From Oceaniglobus indicus (lineage in GTDB: Bacteria; Pseudomonadota; Alphaproteobacteria; Rhodobacterales; Rhodobacteraceae): a stretch of 64,000 nt of DNA. The position numbers and the translations under genes were made by a program. The stretch covers positions 186,001 through 250,000 of the forward strand of contig NZ_NMZM01000002.1 in assembly GCF_002751875.1 (NCBI RefSeq). Reading direction: 5' to 3'. Positions within the stretch are counted from its first letter, which is position 1. Every line of letters begins with the position of its first letter. The notes under the pieces are model-generated. The model was not told where the DNA came from, did no database searches, and saw only the letters and a list, made by a program, of their open reading frames with translations. Shown piece by piece: positions 9,074 through 16,956 of this stretch.

Positions 9074-9661
9074 TCATCGCAATCCGTCCCGGCCTTCGGC
9101 GTCTTCGTGACTCAGCCCGCCGACACGCGGCAGGGGGCGCCCGCTGTCGGTGACGGCCACCGCGACCATGATTTCATTCGCGCGGGGCGAATCGTTCAGC
9201 CGCACCTCGATCCCGTCGAAGTGGCTGCGCACATAGGCCGCGTCCTTGTGGCCCAAAGGCACATCCAGCACCTGGCCCGGTCCGCCCATCTTCTTGGACG
9301 ACGGCACGAGGGCCGCGCCCTTTTCCACCGCCGCGCGCAGGGGTGCGCCCAGTTTCGGATGCAGGATCGCGGCGGCGTGTTCCAACTCGCCGTTCTCGCC
9401 GACCATGGCGGCCTTGCCATAGCTTTGCGCCTGCGCGGGAGCGATGCCCAGCGCGCTCACGCACCGTTCACCCAGCAGCCCGCCCAGTTCGGCCCCGATG
9501 TCGATCAGGTCCGACAGGTCGTCGGCATAGGTGCCGGCGAAGGGGTTGGCGATGACGGCGACGGCCACCGCCTTGCGGGTCGGCGGCGCGATCTCGCGCC
9601 CCATCTCGATGCGGGTCTCCTCGACCCAGACGGCGATCTTGCGGATATTCGCCTTTGCCAT
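9074..9661 (-). CDS. AA_synth (DUF1185) family protein, copy 1
   Basis: 195 residues of the DUF1185 family, recognised by the block VAVAVIANPFAGTYADDLSDLIDIGAELG, the segment GKAAMVGENGELEHAAAILHPKLGAPLRAAV, the motif VPSSKKMGGPG, and HKDAAYVRSHFDGIEVRLNDSPRANE. The family takes its name from genome-context guesses; no enzymatic activity is established that I know of. It lies 35 bases after copy 2 (9697-10281), and the two are clear paralogues, so they may form a heteromer. Context places it in the reductive N-heterocycle cluster, where it could act on a ring-opened amide or aldehyde product. That role is inference. Confidence 0.85.
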   Translation of the reverse strand: MAKANIRKIAVWVEETRIEMGREIAPPTRKAVAVAVIANPFAGTYADDLSDLIDIGAELGGLLGERCVSALGIAPAQAQSYGKAAMVGENGELEHAAAILHPKLGAPLRAAVEKGAALVPSSKKMGGPGQVLDVPLGHKDAAYVRSHFDGIEVRLNDSPRANEIMVAVAVTDSGRPLPRVGGLSHEDAEGRDGLR

Positions 9662-9696
9662 GCTTGCGGCTCCTTCAGTGTTCCTGGCCTGCAACG

Positions 9697-10281
9697 TCAG
9701 CGCTGGCCGTCCTCGCCCTTGATGTCGCGTGCCTCCAGCCCGCCCGACCGGCTGTGCACCCGCGGCCCGGTCGTCATGACCAGGATGAAGGCCAGTTCAT
9801 CGGCCCGCGGCGCGTCGTTCACCCCCACCTCGATACTGTCGAAATGGCTGCGCACGTAAGAGGCGTTGACATGGGTCACCGGCACGTCCAGGCGCGCCCC
9901 GACCCCGCCCACCTTCTTGGTCGACGGCACGATCGCCTTGGTCCCGTCCAGCACCGCGCGCATGGAATATCCACCGGGCGCATGCCACAGCGCGCCATGC
10001 TCCAGCTCGCCCGCCGCGCCGACGATGGACCCCTTGCCATAACCTTCGATGGCCTTCGGATCGCCGCCCAGCGCGTTCAGCAGACGGGTCGCCATGTCGA
10101 CGCCCATGGGCTTGAGATCTTCCATGAACGGCTGAATGTCCGCGACATAGCCGCCGGCGAACGGATTGCGGATCACCGCCATGATCGCCCCGCGCTTCAG
10201 CGGCTGGGCCGGGGCGGGGCCGAATTCGTGAAACACCTCTTCGACACTCAGAACGGTCTTGCGGATGACGACCTCAGGCAT
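9697..10281 (-). CDS. AA_synth (DUF1185) family protein, copy 2
   Basis: 194 residues, paralogous to the next gene downstream. Shared blocks are AVIRNPFAGGYVADIQPFME, GKGSIVGAAGELEHGALWH, VPSTKKVGGVG and YVRSHFDSIEVGVNDAPRADE. Copy-specific differences lie in the N-terminal 30 residues and in the GGYSMRAVLDGTKAI segment. It overlaps the upstream UPF0280 gene by eight bases (ATG at 10281, upstream stop at 10274), so it is translationally coupled. Such retained tandem pairs suggest subunit specialisation rather than recent duplication, since the two are well diverged. Function unknown. Confidence 0.85.
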   Translation of the reverse strand: MPEVVIRKTVLSVEEVFHEFGPAPAQPLKRGAIMAVIRNPFAGGYVADIQPFMEDLKPMGVDMATRLLNALGGDPKAIEGYGKGSIVGAAGELEHGALWHAPGGYSMRAVLDGTKAIVPSTKKVGGVGARLDVPVTHVNASYVRSHFDSIEVGVNDAPRADELAFILVMTTGPRVHSRSGGLEARDIKGEDGQR

Positions 10282-11095
10282 GGGCGGGCTCCTTTGCTTC
10301 GATGTAATGGCTGGCGCCGATCACGCGGCGTTCGCCCTGAAGGCACAGTGCGGCGGCATGGATCAGCCCGGAGCGGCACATGGCGTCACCACGCGCCACG
10401 CCCCGCGCCAAAGCTTGCGAGATGTCATCCGGTGTCAGGCCGTGGACCCCGACAACCACGGGACGCGCGCCAAGATCGCTGTCGTCCTTCACGCGGTCGG
10501 CCGGGGCGCGCGCGATGCCCGGATGACCGGGCACGTCCACCGCATTGGCAATCAGCGTCGCGGCCACGTCGGCCGCCGACGCCGTCCGGGCCAGAACGGT
10601 AACCGAATCGGCGATGCCCATGGACAGGGACCGCCCGCCGCGCCCGCTGGTGGCAATGCCGCGCACCGGATCGGCGTGGCGCACGACGATCCGCCCCGCC
10701 GCCATGGCGACGCGAAACACCTCGCCTTCGGTCAGGTACAGCGCAATGTCGCCGCCGTTGTTCACATAGGCCCGCCGCACCCCCGGCACGGCCCGGATCG
10801 CGCCCAGCACCGCATCGGCCACCGCGCCCGCAACCGCGGCCATCGGCGTCGCCTGCCCCGGATGGGCCTGCACGGCGGCCCACATGGCGCGCGCCACCGG
10901 GCCGCCGGGACAGGGGCCATCCCACTGGCGCAACAGGGCGTAGTCGTCCATCAGACGTTCAAGGATCCCGTCGAAGCGCGCCCGCGCCGCCGCGAATCCC
11001 GCCCGGCGCGCCCCGTCGCAGCCGATCACCAGATCGATGGGACCGTGGTGCAGGTGCAGCCGGTCACCGGGCAGAAGGGCGGCCTGAACGCTCAC
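10274..11095 (-). CDS. UPF0280 family, ApbE-like (possible flavin transferase)
   Basis: 273 residues. Family features include MDDYALLRQWDG, YVNNGGDIALYL (residues ~110-121), GIATSGRGGRSLSMG (~147-160), ADSVTVLART (~162-171) and SAADVAATLIANA (~173-185). These line up in order with ApbE flavin transferases: the GGD loop, an ATSG turn, and SVTV followed by AD..AT near the metal/FAD site. ApbE enzymes transfer FMN from FAD onto Ser/Thr of target flavoproteins. The start is GTG and overlaps the stop of the reductase gene as GTGA, giving tight coupling. I infer a flavinylation role for that reductase; the family itself is formally uncharacterised. The downstream AA_synth gene overlaps it by eight bases. 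Confidence 0.82.
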   Translation of the reverse strand: MSVQAALLPGDRLHLHHGPIDLVIGCDGARRAGFAAARARFDGILERLMDDYALLRQWDGPCPGGPVARAMWAAVQAHPGQATPMAAVAGAVADAVLGAIRAVPGVRRAYVNNGGDIALYLTEGEVFRVAMAAGRIVVRHADPVRGIATSGRGGRSLSMGIADSVTVLARTASAADVAATLIANAVDVPGHPGIARAPADRVKDDSDLGARPVVVGVHGLTPDDISQALARGVARGDAMCRSGLIHAAALCLQGERRVIGASHYIEAKEPAHA

Positions 11096-12510
11096 GCGGC
11101 GCCGTCCCGGGGCACCCGGCGGATCCCGTCCTTCAGCACGGAATCGACGGGTTGGATCCGCTCCACGTGGCCGCCCATGGCCTTGTAATCCTCGCGCCGC
11201 AGGGTGAACTCGATCGGCGCGACAAGGGCCGGTGTCGGCACATAGCCGAAGGCGTTCGTCGGCATGTCCATCACATCGGCCATCACCGTGATCCCGCCGC
11301 CGGGCCAGACGTATCCGGCCGCCCCGCCCACGGTCACCTTCGTCAACGTATCCTTGACCGAGCGGGTCAGGCCGACGGGGTTTTCCGTGACCCCGGCGCG
11401 CAGCGATCCGCCCGCCCCGCCCATGAACAGCACCGAACACAGCGAGGGCTCGCAGTTGTCGGCGATCCGTTCGGCAATCGCGCGCAGCGCATCGGGGATG
11501 TAGGCCACCTGCGGCGCCAGATCATCGTCCAGCGTGAAATAGGCCCATTGTTCGCCGGTGGTCGAAATCATCAGAAGGCGCAGACCCGACCACGCCACCT
11601 TGGGATCCACCGCCTTGATGATCGTCAGCGGGTCTTCCACATCGGTGCCGCCCCAGCCGGTGCCGGGACGCGCCACCTGGAAATACCGCCCCGGGGTCGA
11701 ACGGCGCCCGGTCACCCGGATCCCCGCCGGTTTCATGCCCAACTGCTTGCCCGCCTCGTGTTCGGTCAGCACGCCGGTGATGTGGTCGTCCACCACGATC
11801 ACCTCGTCGACATGGGGCGCCCATTGCTGTGCGAACATCCCGATGGTGGCCGAACCGCATCCCACGCGCATGAGCTTTTCCGTCTCGCCGTTGATGACCG
11901 GCGGCTTTCCGGCCTGCACCACGATCGATGCGCCATCGTCGATCTGCATCTCGACGGGTTCGCGGTTGCACAGCGCCATCAGCGCATCGCAGGTCACGCG
12001 ACCTTCCTTTTTCGAGCCGCCGGTCAGGTGGTCCACCCCCCCGAGGCTGAGCATCTTGGACCCGTATTCCCCGGTCGTCACATGGCCGATGGGTTCGCCA
12101 TCGACCCGCACGACCGCGCATTCCTCGCCGATATGACGGTCGGTGTCGATCTTCACCTTGACCCCGCAATACGAGAATATCCCCTCGGTCACGATGGTGA
12201 TCATGTCCACGTCGTCGATCATCTGCGACACGATGAACGGCGCGGGCTTGTAGTCGGGATATGTCGTGCCCGCCCCGATGGCGGTGACAAAGGGGCGGTC
12301 GGCCTTCAGGATGTCGCCGTCCCATTCCTCGGGGCGCTCGGCCCGGTCCAGAAACGGCACGGCGGGCGCGCCGTTCTCGATCACCGTCAGCGGGTCCAGG
12401 CGCACCAACTCGCCGCCGTGGTTGGCATAGCGGTCGCAGGCCCCGGATTTCCCGTCCGAGATATAGCACATCACGGGGCAGGCATCGCAGCGGATCTTCT
12501 CGTCACTCAT
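11092..12510 (-). CDS. 6-hydroxynicotinate reductase-like Fe-S protein
   Basis: 472 residues. An N-terminal cluster motif (Cys8-x2-Cys11-x3-Cys15-x9-Cys25, RCDACPVMC then GACDRYANH) suggests a 4Fe-4S site. Further conserved-looking cysteines lie in FSYCGVKV, VTCDALMALC, VGCGSATIG and DNCEPSLC. This start and general layout match proteins annotated as 6-hydroxynicotinate reductase. The characterised Eubacterium barkeri Hnr reduces 6-hydroxynicotinate to 1,4,5,6-tetrahydro-6-oxonicotinate and contains Fe-S clusters and a covalently bound flavin. Here the gene overlaps the hydroxylase upstream by eight bases and the UPF0280 gene downstream by four. Substrate in this organism is unproven; related oxo-heterocycles are possible. 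Confidence 0.78.
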   Translation of the reverse strand: MSDEKIRCDACPVMCYISDGKSGACDRYANHGGELVRLDPLTVIENGAPAVPFLDRAERPEEWDGDILKADRPFVTAIGAGTTYPDYKPAPFIVSQMIDDVDMITIVTEGIFSYCGVKVKIDTDRHIGEECAVVRVDGEPIGHVTTGEYGSKMLSLGGVDHLTGGSKKEGRVTCDALMALCNREPVEMQIDDGASIVVQAGKPPVINGETEKLMRVGCGSATIGMFAQQWAPHVDEVIVVDDHITGVLTEHEAGKQLGMKPAGIRVTGRRSTPGRYFQVARPGTGWGGTDVEDPLTIIKAVDPKVAWSGLRLLMISTTGEQWAYFTLDDDLAPQVAYIPDALRAIAERIADNCEPSLCSVLFMGGAGGSLRAGVTENPVGLTRSVKDTLTKVTVGGAAGYVWPGGGITVMADVMDMPTNAFGYVPTPALVAPIEFTLRREDYKAMGGHVERIQPVDSVLKDGIRRVPRDGAA

Positions 12511-15235
12511 GGGTTTTCTCCAGCGCCGCCTTCATGCGCGACGGGGTGACAGGCACCTGCCGGATCCGCACGCCGGTGGCATTGCGGATCGCGTTCAGCA
12601 GGGCGGGCGCGGTCGGAATCAGGACATGTTCGCCCAGCCCCTTGGCGCCATATGGGCCGTGCGCATCCGGGTCTTCGACGATCAGGGTTTCGATGGGGGG
12701 GATGTCACCGATGGTGGGAATCAGGTAATCGTGCAGGTTTTCTGTCCGGCCGGGCAGATATTCCTCCATCAACGCCATGCCCAGACCCTGGGCGATGCCG
12801 CCCTGAACCTGGCCTTCGACCAGCAGCGGGTTGATCGCCTGACCCACGTCATGGGCGGCGGTAAAATGCAGCGGTTTCACGGTGCCAAGCCGCAAATCGA
12901 CCTCGACCACCGCCAGATGCGCGGCATAGCCGAACTGTGCGTAAGGCACACCCTGTCCGTTTTCATCCAGCGGTTTCGTCGGCGGATCATAGGTTTCGCA
13001 CGACCTGATGACGTAACCCTCGGCATCGGCCTCGATCCGGTCCAGCGCGATGTCGTGGGTCACGTCGCCCGACGTGACGTGCAGCCCGTCGCGATCCAGC
13101 GCGATCTGCGCCGTTTCGGGTGCATTGCACAGCTTCAGGATCGCGGCCCGCATCGCTTCGCCCGACAGTTTCGCGGCGGCCCCGGTGACGAAGGTCTGGC
13201 GGCTGGCGCTGGTCTTGCCCGCGTCGGGGGTGACGTCGGTATCGGCGCCGACCAGGTGCAGTTGCGTCACCGGCAACCCCACCGCCTGGGCGAAGATCTG
13301 GGCGATCACGGTGTTCGCGCCCTGCCCGATATCCATCGCCCCCTGGTGCAGGGTGATCGTGCCATCCGCTTTGATCCCTGCCTTGATGGTCGACGGGTTC
13401 GGCAGGGACGTGTTGCCGCAGCCATACCATCCCCCGGCCAATCCGACCCCGCGCCTGACGGTTTCAGACGCGGCATTGAACGCCGCGCATTCCGCCTTGG
13501 CCCTGTCCCACGCCGGACGCAGCGCGTCGAAGCAGGCACCAATACCGACGCCCTGATCGAACACCTGACCACAGACGGTGGGCTGCCCGTTCTGCAAGGC
13601 GTTCAGCGCGCGGAACTCCAGCGCATCCATGCCCAGCGCCTCGGCCAGATCGTCGAACAGGCATTCCTGCGCGATGGCCGATTGCGGCACGCCAAAGCCG
13701 CGAAACGCGCCCGAGGGCGGGTTGTGGGTGTGAATGCCGCGCGCCTCGGCCCGGTAATCCGCGATGCGGTAGGGACCGGATGCATGGACCGGCACGCGGT
13801 TGGCCACCGTCGGCCCCCAGGACGCATAGGCGCCGGTGTTGAAATCGCCATCGAACGCCATGCCGCACAGCGTGCCGTCGCTGGTCGCACCGATCCGCAC
13901 CCGCAGGTCGGACGGATGGCGCTTGGTCGTGGATTGCATCGATTCGGTGCGCGAATAGGTGATGCGCACGGCTTTGCCGGTCTTCAGCGCACCCAGTGCC
14001 AGAAAGGGCTGCACCGACAGATCCAGTTTCGATCCGAAACCGCCGCCCACCGCCGTCGGCACGATCCGCACCCGCGACTTGGGCCAGCCAAGGATGCCGG
14101 CAACCCCTTCCTGATCCATTACCGGGGCCTGGGTGCAGGCGTGGATCTCCACACGCTCGCCCACCATCCGCGCGAAGCCCGCTTCGGGCTCGATATAGGC
14201 GTGTTCGACGAAACCGCTCCGGAAATGCCCATCAACCACGATGTCGGCGCGCGCCAGCGCCGCTTCGGCGTCGCCGCAGGCCACGAAACCGCCGGTCATC
14301 AGGTTCCCATCGCGCCCGACGTGCAGAAGCGGCGCGCCATCGGCCTTGGCGTCGGTCACGTCCAGGACATGATCCAGCGGCGTCCAGGTCACCGGAAAAT
14401 CCGCCATGTCGAATGCGGCCATGGCGGCGGGCGATCCGATCACCGCCGCCACCGCCTCGCCGCGATAGCGCGTCTCGCGCTCGGCAAAGACGGGTTGATC
14501 GACAAAGGCGGGAATCACGCCGAACGCATTGCGCCCCGGCACATCAGCCGCCGTCAGCACGGCCTCGAGCCCCGGCGTATCGGCCACCAGCGCATCCAGA
14601 TCGCCAAAGGCGAAGGCCGCGCGGGGGTGCGGCGAGCGGACAATGCGCATCACCAGCGCATCCAACGGGGCCACATCGTCGCCGAAGGCCTCGCGCCCTT
14701 CGACCTTGGCGGCACCGTCCAGACGGCGGATCGTCTGGCCGACCTGTCCGGCACCCATGGGCCCGGCAGGCAACCCGCGCACCGCGTCGATGATCTTGCG
14801 ATAGCCGGTGCAGCGGCACAGCACACCGGCCAGCGCATCCGTCACCTGATCCTCGGACGGGCGCGGCACCTCGCGCAGCAGGGCGACGGCCGACACCATC
14901 ATGCCCGGCGTGCAGATCCCGCATTGCGCCGCCTGATGGTCCTGAAACGATTGGACCAGGGCACGGCCTTCGTCGGTGTCCAGCACCCCGGTCAGCGTAT
15001 CGACGGCACGCCCCGCCGCCTGTTGCGTCGGCATCAGGCAGGCGCAGACCGGCGCGCCGTCCACCAAAACGGTGCAGGCGCCGCAATCGCCGGCGTTGCA
15101 GCCGACCTTGACATCCCGGGCACCCAGCCGTTCGCGCAACGAATAGGACAGGCGTTCGCCCGGTGCCGCATCAACCTCGGCAATGCGCCCGTTCAGGCGC
15201 AGGGCGGTCATGGCGGTGTGGGCGGGCTTATCCAT
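12503..15235 (-). CDS. Xanthine dehydrogenase-family hydroxylase, fused 2Fe-2S and molybdopterin subunits
   Basis: 910-residue fusion. Residues ~10-155 are the two-cluster 2Fe-2S subunit (Cys46, Cys51, Cys54, Cys66 for the plant-type cluster, then QCGICTPGMM and LCRCTGYRKI for the second). Residues ~165-905 are the molybdopterin subunit, with VGGGFGSKLDLSV, SGAFRGFGVPQ, GAMDIGQGANTV and the C-terminal GAKGLGE carrying the presumed catalytic Glu. Such enzymes hydroxylate N-heterocycles with water-derived oxygen. The FAD subunit is separate and encoded just upstream (8-nt overlap). In E. barkeri nicotinate dehydrogenase the molybdenum chain is split; here the opposite, a fusion, is seen. The start is taken at MDKPAHTAM; the in-frame ATG at 15211 (MTALRL) is an alternative. 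Confidence 0.9.
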   Translation of the reverse strand: MDKPAHTAMTALRLNGRIAEVDAAPGERLSYSLRERLGARDVKVGCNAGDCGACTVLVDGAPVCACLMPTQQAAGRAVDTLTGVLDTDEGRALVQSFQDHQAAQCGICTPGMMVSAVALLREVPRPSEDQVTDALAGVLCRCTGYRKIIDAVRGLPAGPMGAGQVGQTIRRLDGAAKVEGREAFGDDVAPLDALVMRIVRSPHPRAAFAFGDLDALVADTPGLEAVLTAADVPGRNAFGVIPAFVDQPVFAERETRYRGEAVAAVIGSPAAMAAFDMADFPVTWTPLDHVLDVTDAKADGAPLLHVGRDGNLMTGGFVACGDAEAALARADIVVDGHFRSGFVEHAYIEPEAGFARMVGERVEIHACTQAPVMDQEGVAGILGWPKSRVRIVPTAVGGGFGSKLDLSVQPFLALGALKTGKAVRITYSRTESMQSTTKRHPSDLRVRIGATSDGTLCGMAFDGDFNTGAYASWGPTVANRVPVHASGPYRIADYRAEARGIHTHNPPSGAFRGFGVPQSAIAQECLFDDLAEALGMDALEFRALNALQNGQPTVCGQVFDQGVGIGACFDALRPAWDRAKAECAAFNAASETVRRGVGLAGGWYGCGNTSLPNPSTIKAGIKADGTITLHQGAMDIGQGANTVIAQIFAQAVGLPVTQLHLVGADTDVTPDAGKTSASRQTFVTGAAAKLSGEAMRAAILKLCNAPETAQIALDRDGLHVTSGDVTHDIALDRIEADAEGYVIRSCETYDPPTKPLDENGQGVPYAQFGYAAHLAVVEVDLRLGTVKPLHFTAAHDVGQAINPLLVEGQVQGGIAQGLGMALMEEYLPGRTENLHDYLIPTIGDIPPIETLIVEDPDAHGPYGAKGLGEHVLIPTAPALLNAIRNATGVRIRQVPVTPSRMKAALEKTHE

Positions 15236-16067
15236 GGGCGGCCTTCCGGATCGCGCGGTCGCACAGTTCGGCGACGGCCAGACGGCGGTAATCGGCGCTG
15301 CCCCGCACATCGGCGATGGGCGACAGGCCAGACAGGTGTTCGGGCCGGGTCAATGCGCCGTCCAACCCGCCGAGATCCAGACCGACCAACACCGCCTCAA
15401 GCTCCGGCAGGCGCTGTGCCACGGGCGAGGCGGCGCCGACGGCGATCCGCGCGCCCGCGATGCGCCCACCGTCGCGCCAGATCACCGTCGACACCATGAC
15501 GATCGAGATCACAAGGTATTTCCGGCTGCCCAGCTTCAGGAACGCCGATTGCGCGCTTTCGGGCTGCGGCGGAACATGGATCGCCGCGACGATTTCACCG
15601 GGACGCAGGGCGGTTCGCCGCACGCCGGTCAGGAATTCGCCCAGCGGCAAATGGCGCGTGCCCTCGCGCGCGGCCAGTTCAACGGTCGCATCCAGCGCCA
15701 TCAGCGCCGGCACGCCGTCGGCGGCGGGCGATGCGTTGCACAGATTGCCCGCCAGCGTGCCGGTGGTCTGGATCTGCACCGATCCGACCTCGCGCGCCGC
15801 CGCCTTCAACCCGTCGAAACAGGGCGGCAGGTCGGCGCGGATCGCCTCGCGCCATGTCACCGCCGCGCCGATCCGCCAGCCGCCATCGTCACGCCGCGTG
15901 ATGCCGCGCAACTCGGCCACGCGGGTCAGGTCGATGAAATCGGCCGGAGGCGGAGAATCGCCCAGCGCGGGAAACACATCGGTGCCACCGGCGACGATCC
16001 GCGCGCCGCCATGGGCCGCGATCGCGCCCAGCGCATCGTGCAAGGTTTGCGGCGCGTGATAGCTCAA
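15228..16067 (-). CDS. FAD-binding subunit of molybdenum hydroxylase
   Basis: 279 residues of the CoxM/NdhF-type FAD subunit, which passes electrons from the 2Fe-2S clusters to an acceptor. Visible motifs are ARIVAGGTDVFPALGD for the FAD pyrophosphate and QTTGTLAGNLCNASPAADG, both standard for the family. The start is a TTG at 16067, preceded by GGGAGG seven bases upstream; no ATG gives a full-length domain. This is the first gene of the minus-strand catabolic operon, with a good sigma-70-like promoter about 35-65 bases upstream. It overlaps the hydroxylase gene by eight bases. Confidence 0.9.
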   Translation of the reverse strand: MSYHAPQTLHDALGAIAAHGGARIVAGGTDVFPALGDSPPPADFIDLTRVAELRGITRRDDGGWRIGAAVTWREAIRADLPPCFDGLKAAAREVGSVQIQTTGTLAGNLCNASPAADGVPALMALDATVELAAREGTRHLPLGEFLTGVRRTALRPGEIVAAIHVPPQPESAQSAFLKLGSRKYLVISIVMVSTVIWRDGGRIAGARIAVGAASPVAQRLPELEAVLVGLDLGGLDGALTRPEHLSGLSPIADVRGSADYRRLAVAELCDRAIRKAAHG

Positions 16068-16100
16068 GATCGCCTCCCAGGATCATTCGCACACACACAA

Positions 16101-16129
16101 ACTAAAGGGCGTGACGTCCGGTGTGTCAA
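16101..16129 (-). promoter_or_regulatory. Promoter of the catabolic operon with a possible operator
   Basis: On the minus strand a consensus -35 TTGACA (16124-16129) is followed after exactly 17 bp by TTTAGT (-10, 16101-16106). An imperfect dyad, TGAC-N9-GTCA (16112-16128), overlaps the -35 and spacer, a typical repressor position. The MarR protein encoded in the operon is the natural candidate to bind it. A short CA/GT run lies in the leader. Confidence 0.6.
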
Positions 16130-16145
16130 TCTTTCTCTGCGTCCC

Positions 16146-16922
16146 TCAGCCGACGCGCAACGTGGCGGTCGCGCGCACCGGGGTGTCACCCACCACATAG
16201 GCACGGTGATCATTGGTGTTCAGCGTGACCGAGACGGCGTAATCGCCCGGCGCAAGCGCGCCGATTCGCGCGGTGTCGGAATACATCCGCTGCAATTTCA
16301 ACCCGTTGAGATAGAGGTGCCCGTGGCCATACCCCGGGATATGGCCCAGGTCCGGCGCCGGTTCGGAAAACGTGAAGTTCGACGATGCCACGTGCATCCG
16401 CCATCCACCGTCCACCGCCGTCAGGTTCAGCGCGACCTCTGGCGCAGGCTCGCCCGGCCCGGCGCGACAGATCCCGCCCAGCGACATCAGCCCGAACGCC
16501 GACGCATCGCCGGGTCGCAAGGCAGGCGCGACACGGGCGCGGGTGGCGACAGCGCCGGCGCCCGCGAAGGTCAGCGTCAGCGGCAGGATCGCGCCTTCGC
16601 CCGGGGGTGGCAGGCCGCGCACCAGCAGGTGCGCGCCGTCGGCGGCCAGGCTGGGGCTGGATCCGGCGGGCAGGATCAGATCGCCGTCCGATACGGTTTC
16701 CGCCGCGATCCCGTCCAGCGTCGCGCCGATCAGGCGATCCGCCGCGCCCGCGTTCCGCATGGTCACGAAAATGCGCAACTCGTCGGGCGCGCCGGCCACC
16801 GGCACCGCCTCGGCCCCGGTCAGGTCGACCGACGCGCGCGCACGGCCCAGGGTCCACAGGCCGACCGCGCCCGCCGCGCCGGCAAGTCCGGTCAGAATCA
16901 CGGCGCGGCGACGCGAGATCAT
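16146..16922 (-). CDS. Secreted PCuAC-like protein
   Basis: 258 residues. The N-terminus MISRRRAVILTGLAGAAGAVG is a signal peptide with three arginines before a hydrophobic core, perhaps Tat-like. The following ~120 residues resemble the periplasmic copper chaperone PCu(A)C fold: a strand pattern around FVTMRNAGAADRLIGA, then LAADGAHLLVRGLPPPGEGAILPLTLTF. The C-terminal part (GYGHGHLYLNGLKLQRMYSD) has three His/Met-rich positions that could bind copper. The canonical PCuAC H(M)X10MX21HXM copper motif is not obviously complete, so this is a relative rather than a proven chaperone. It is divergent from the membrane protein at 16957, with 34 bases between the starts. Confidence 0.6.
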   Translation of the reverse strand: MISRRRAVILTGLAGAAGAVGLWTLGRARASVDLTGAEAVPVAGAPDELRIFVTMRNAGAADRLIGATLDGIAAETVSDGDLILPAGSSPSLAADGAHLLVRGLPPPGEGAILPLTLTFAGAGAVATRARVAPALRPGDASAFGLMSLGGICRAGPGEPAPEVALNLTAVDGGWRMHVASSNFTFSEPAPDLGHIPGYGHGHLYLNGLKLQRMYSDTARIGALAPGDYAVSVTLNTNDHRAYVVGDTPVRATATLRVG

Positions 16923-16956
16923 TGGCAACCCTGCAAAGCTGTGTCTGATATGAAGG

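Noticed and set aside
12430-12510. DGKSGAC near the Hnr-like N-terminus as an ApbE flavinylation site
   Set aside because: The Cys belongs to the Fe-S motif and the Ser/Thr acceptor position of the SGA[ST] signature is absent; the true flavin site cannot be placed by eye.
12509-15499. 996-codon open frame on the plus strand opposite the hydroxylase genes
   Set aside because: It is the antisense shadow of highly GC3-biased genes; its composition is Arg/Gly/His-rich with no domain, start or ribosome-binding site.
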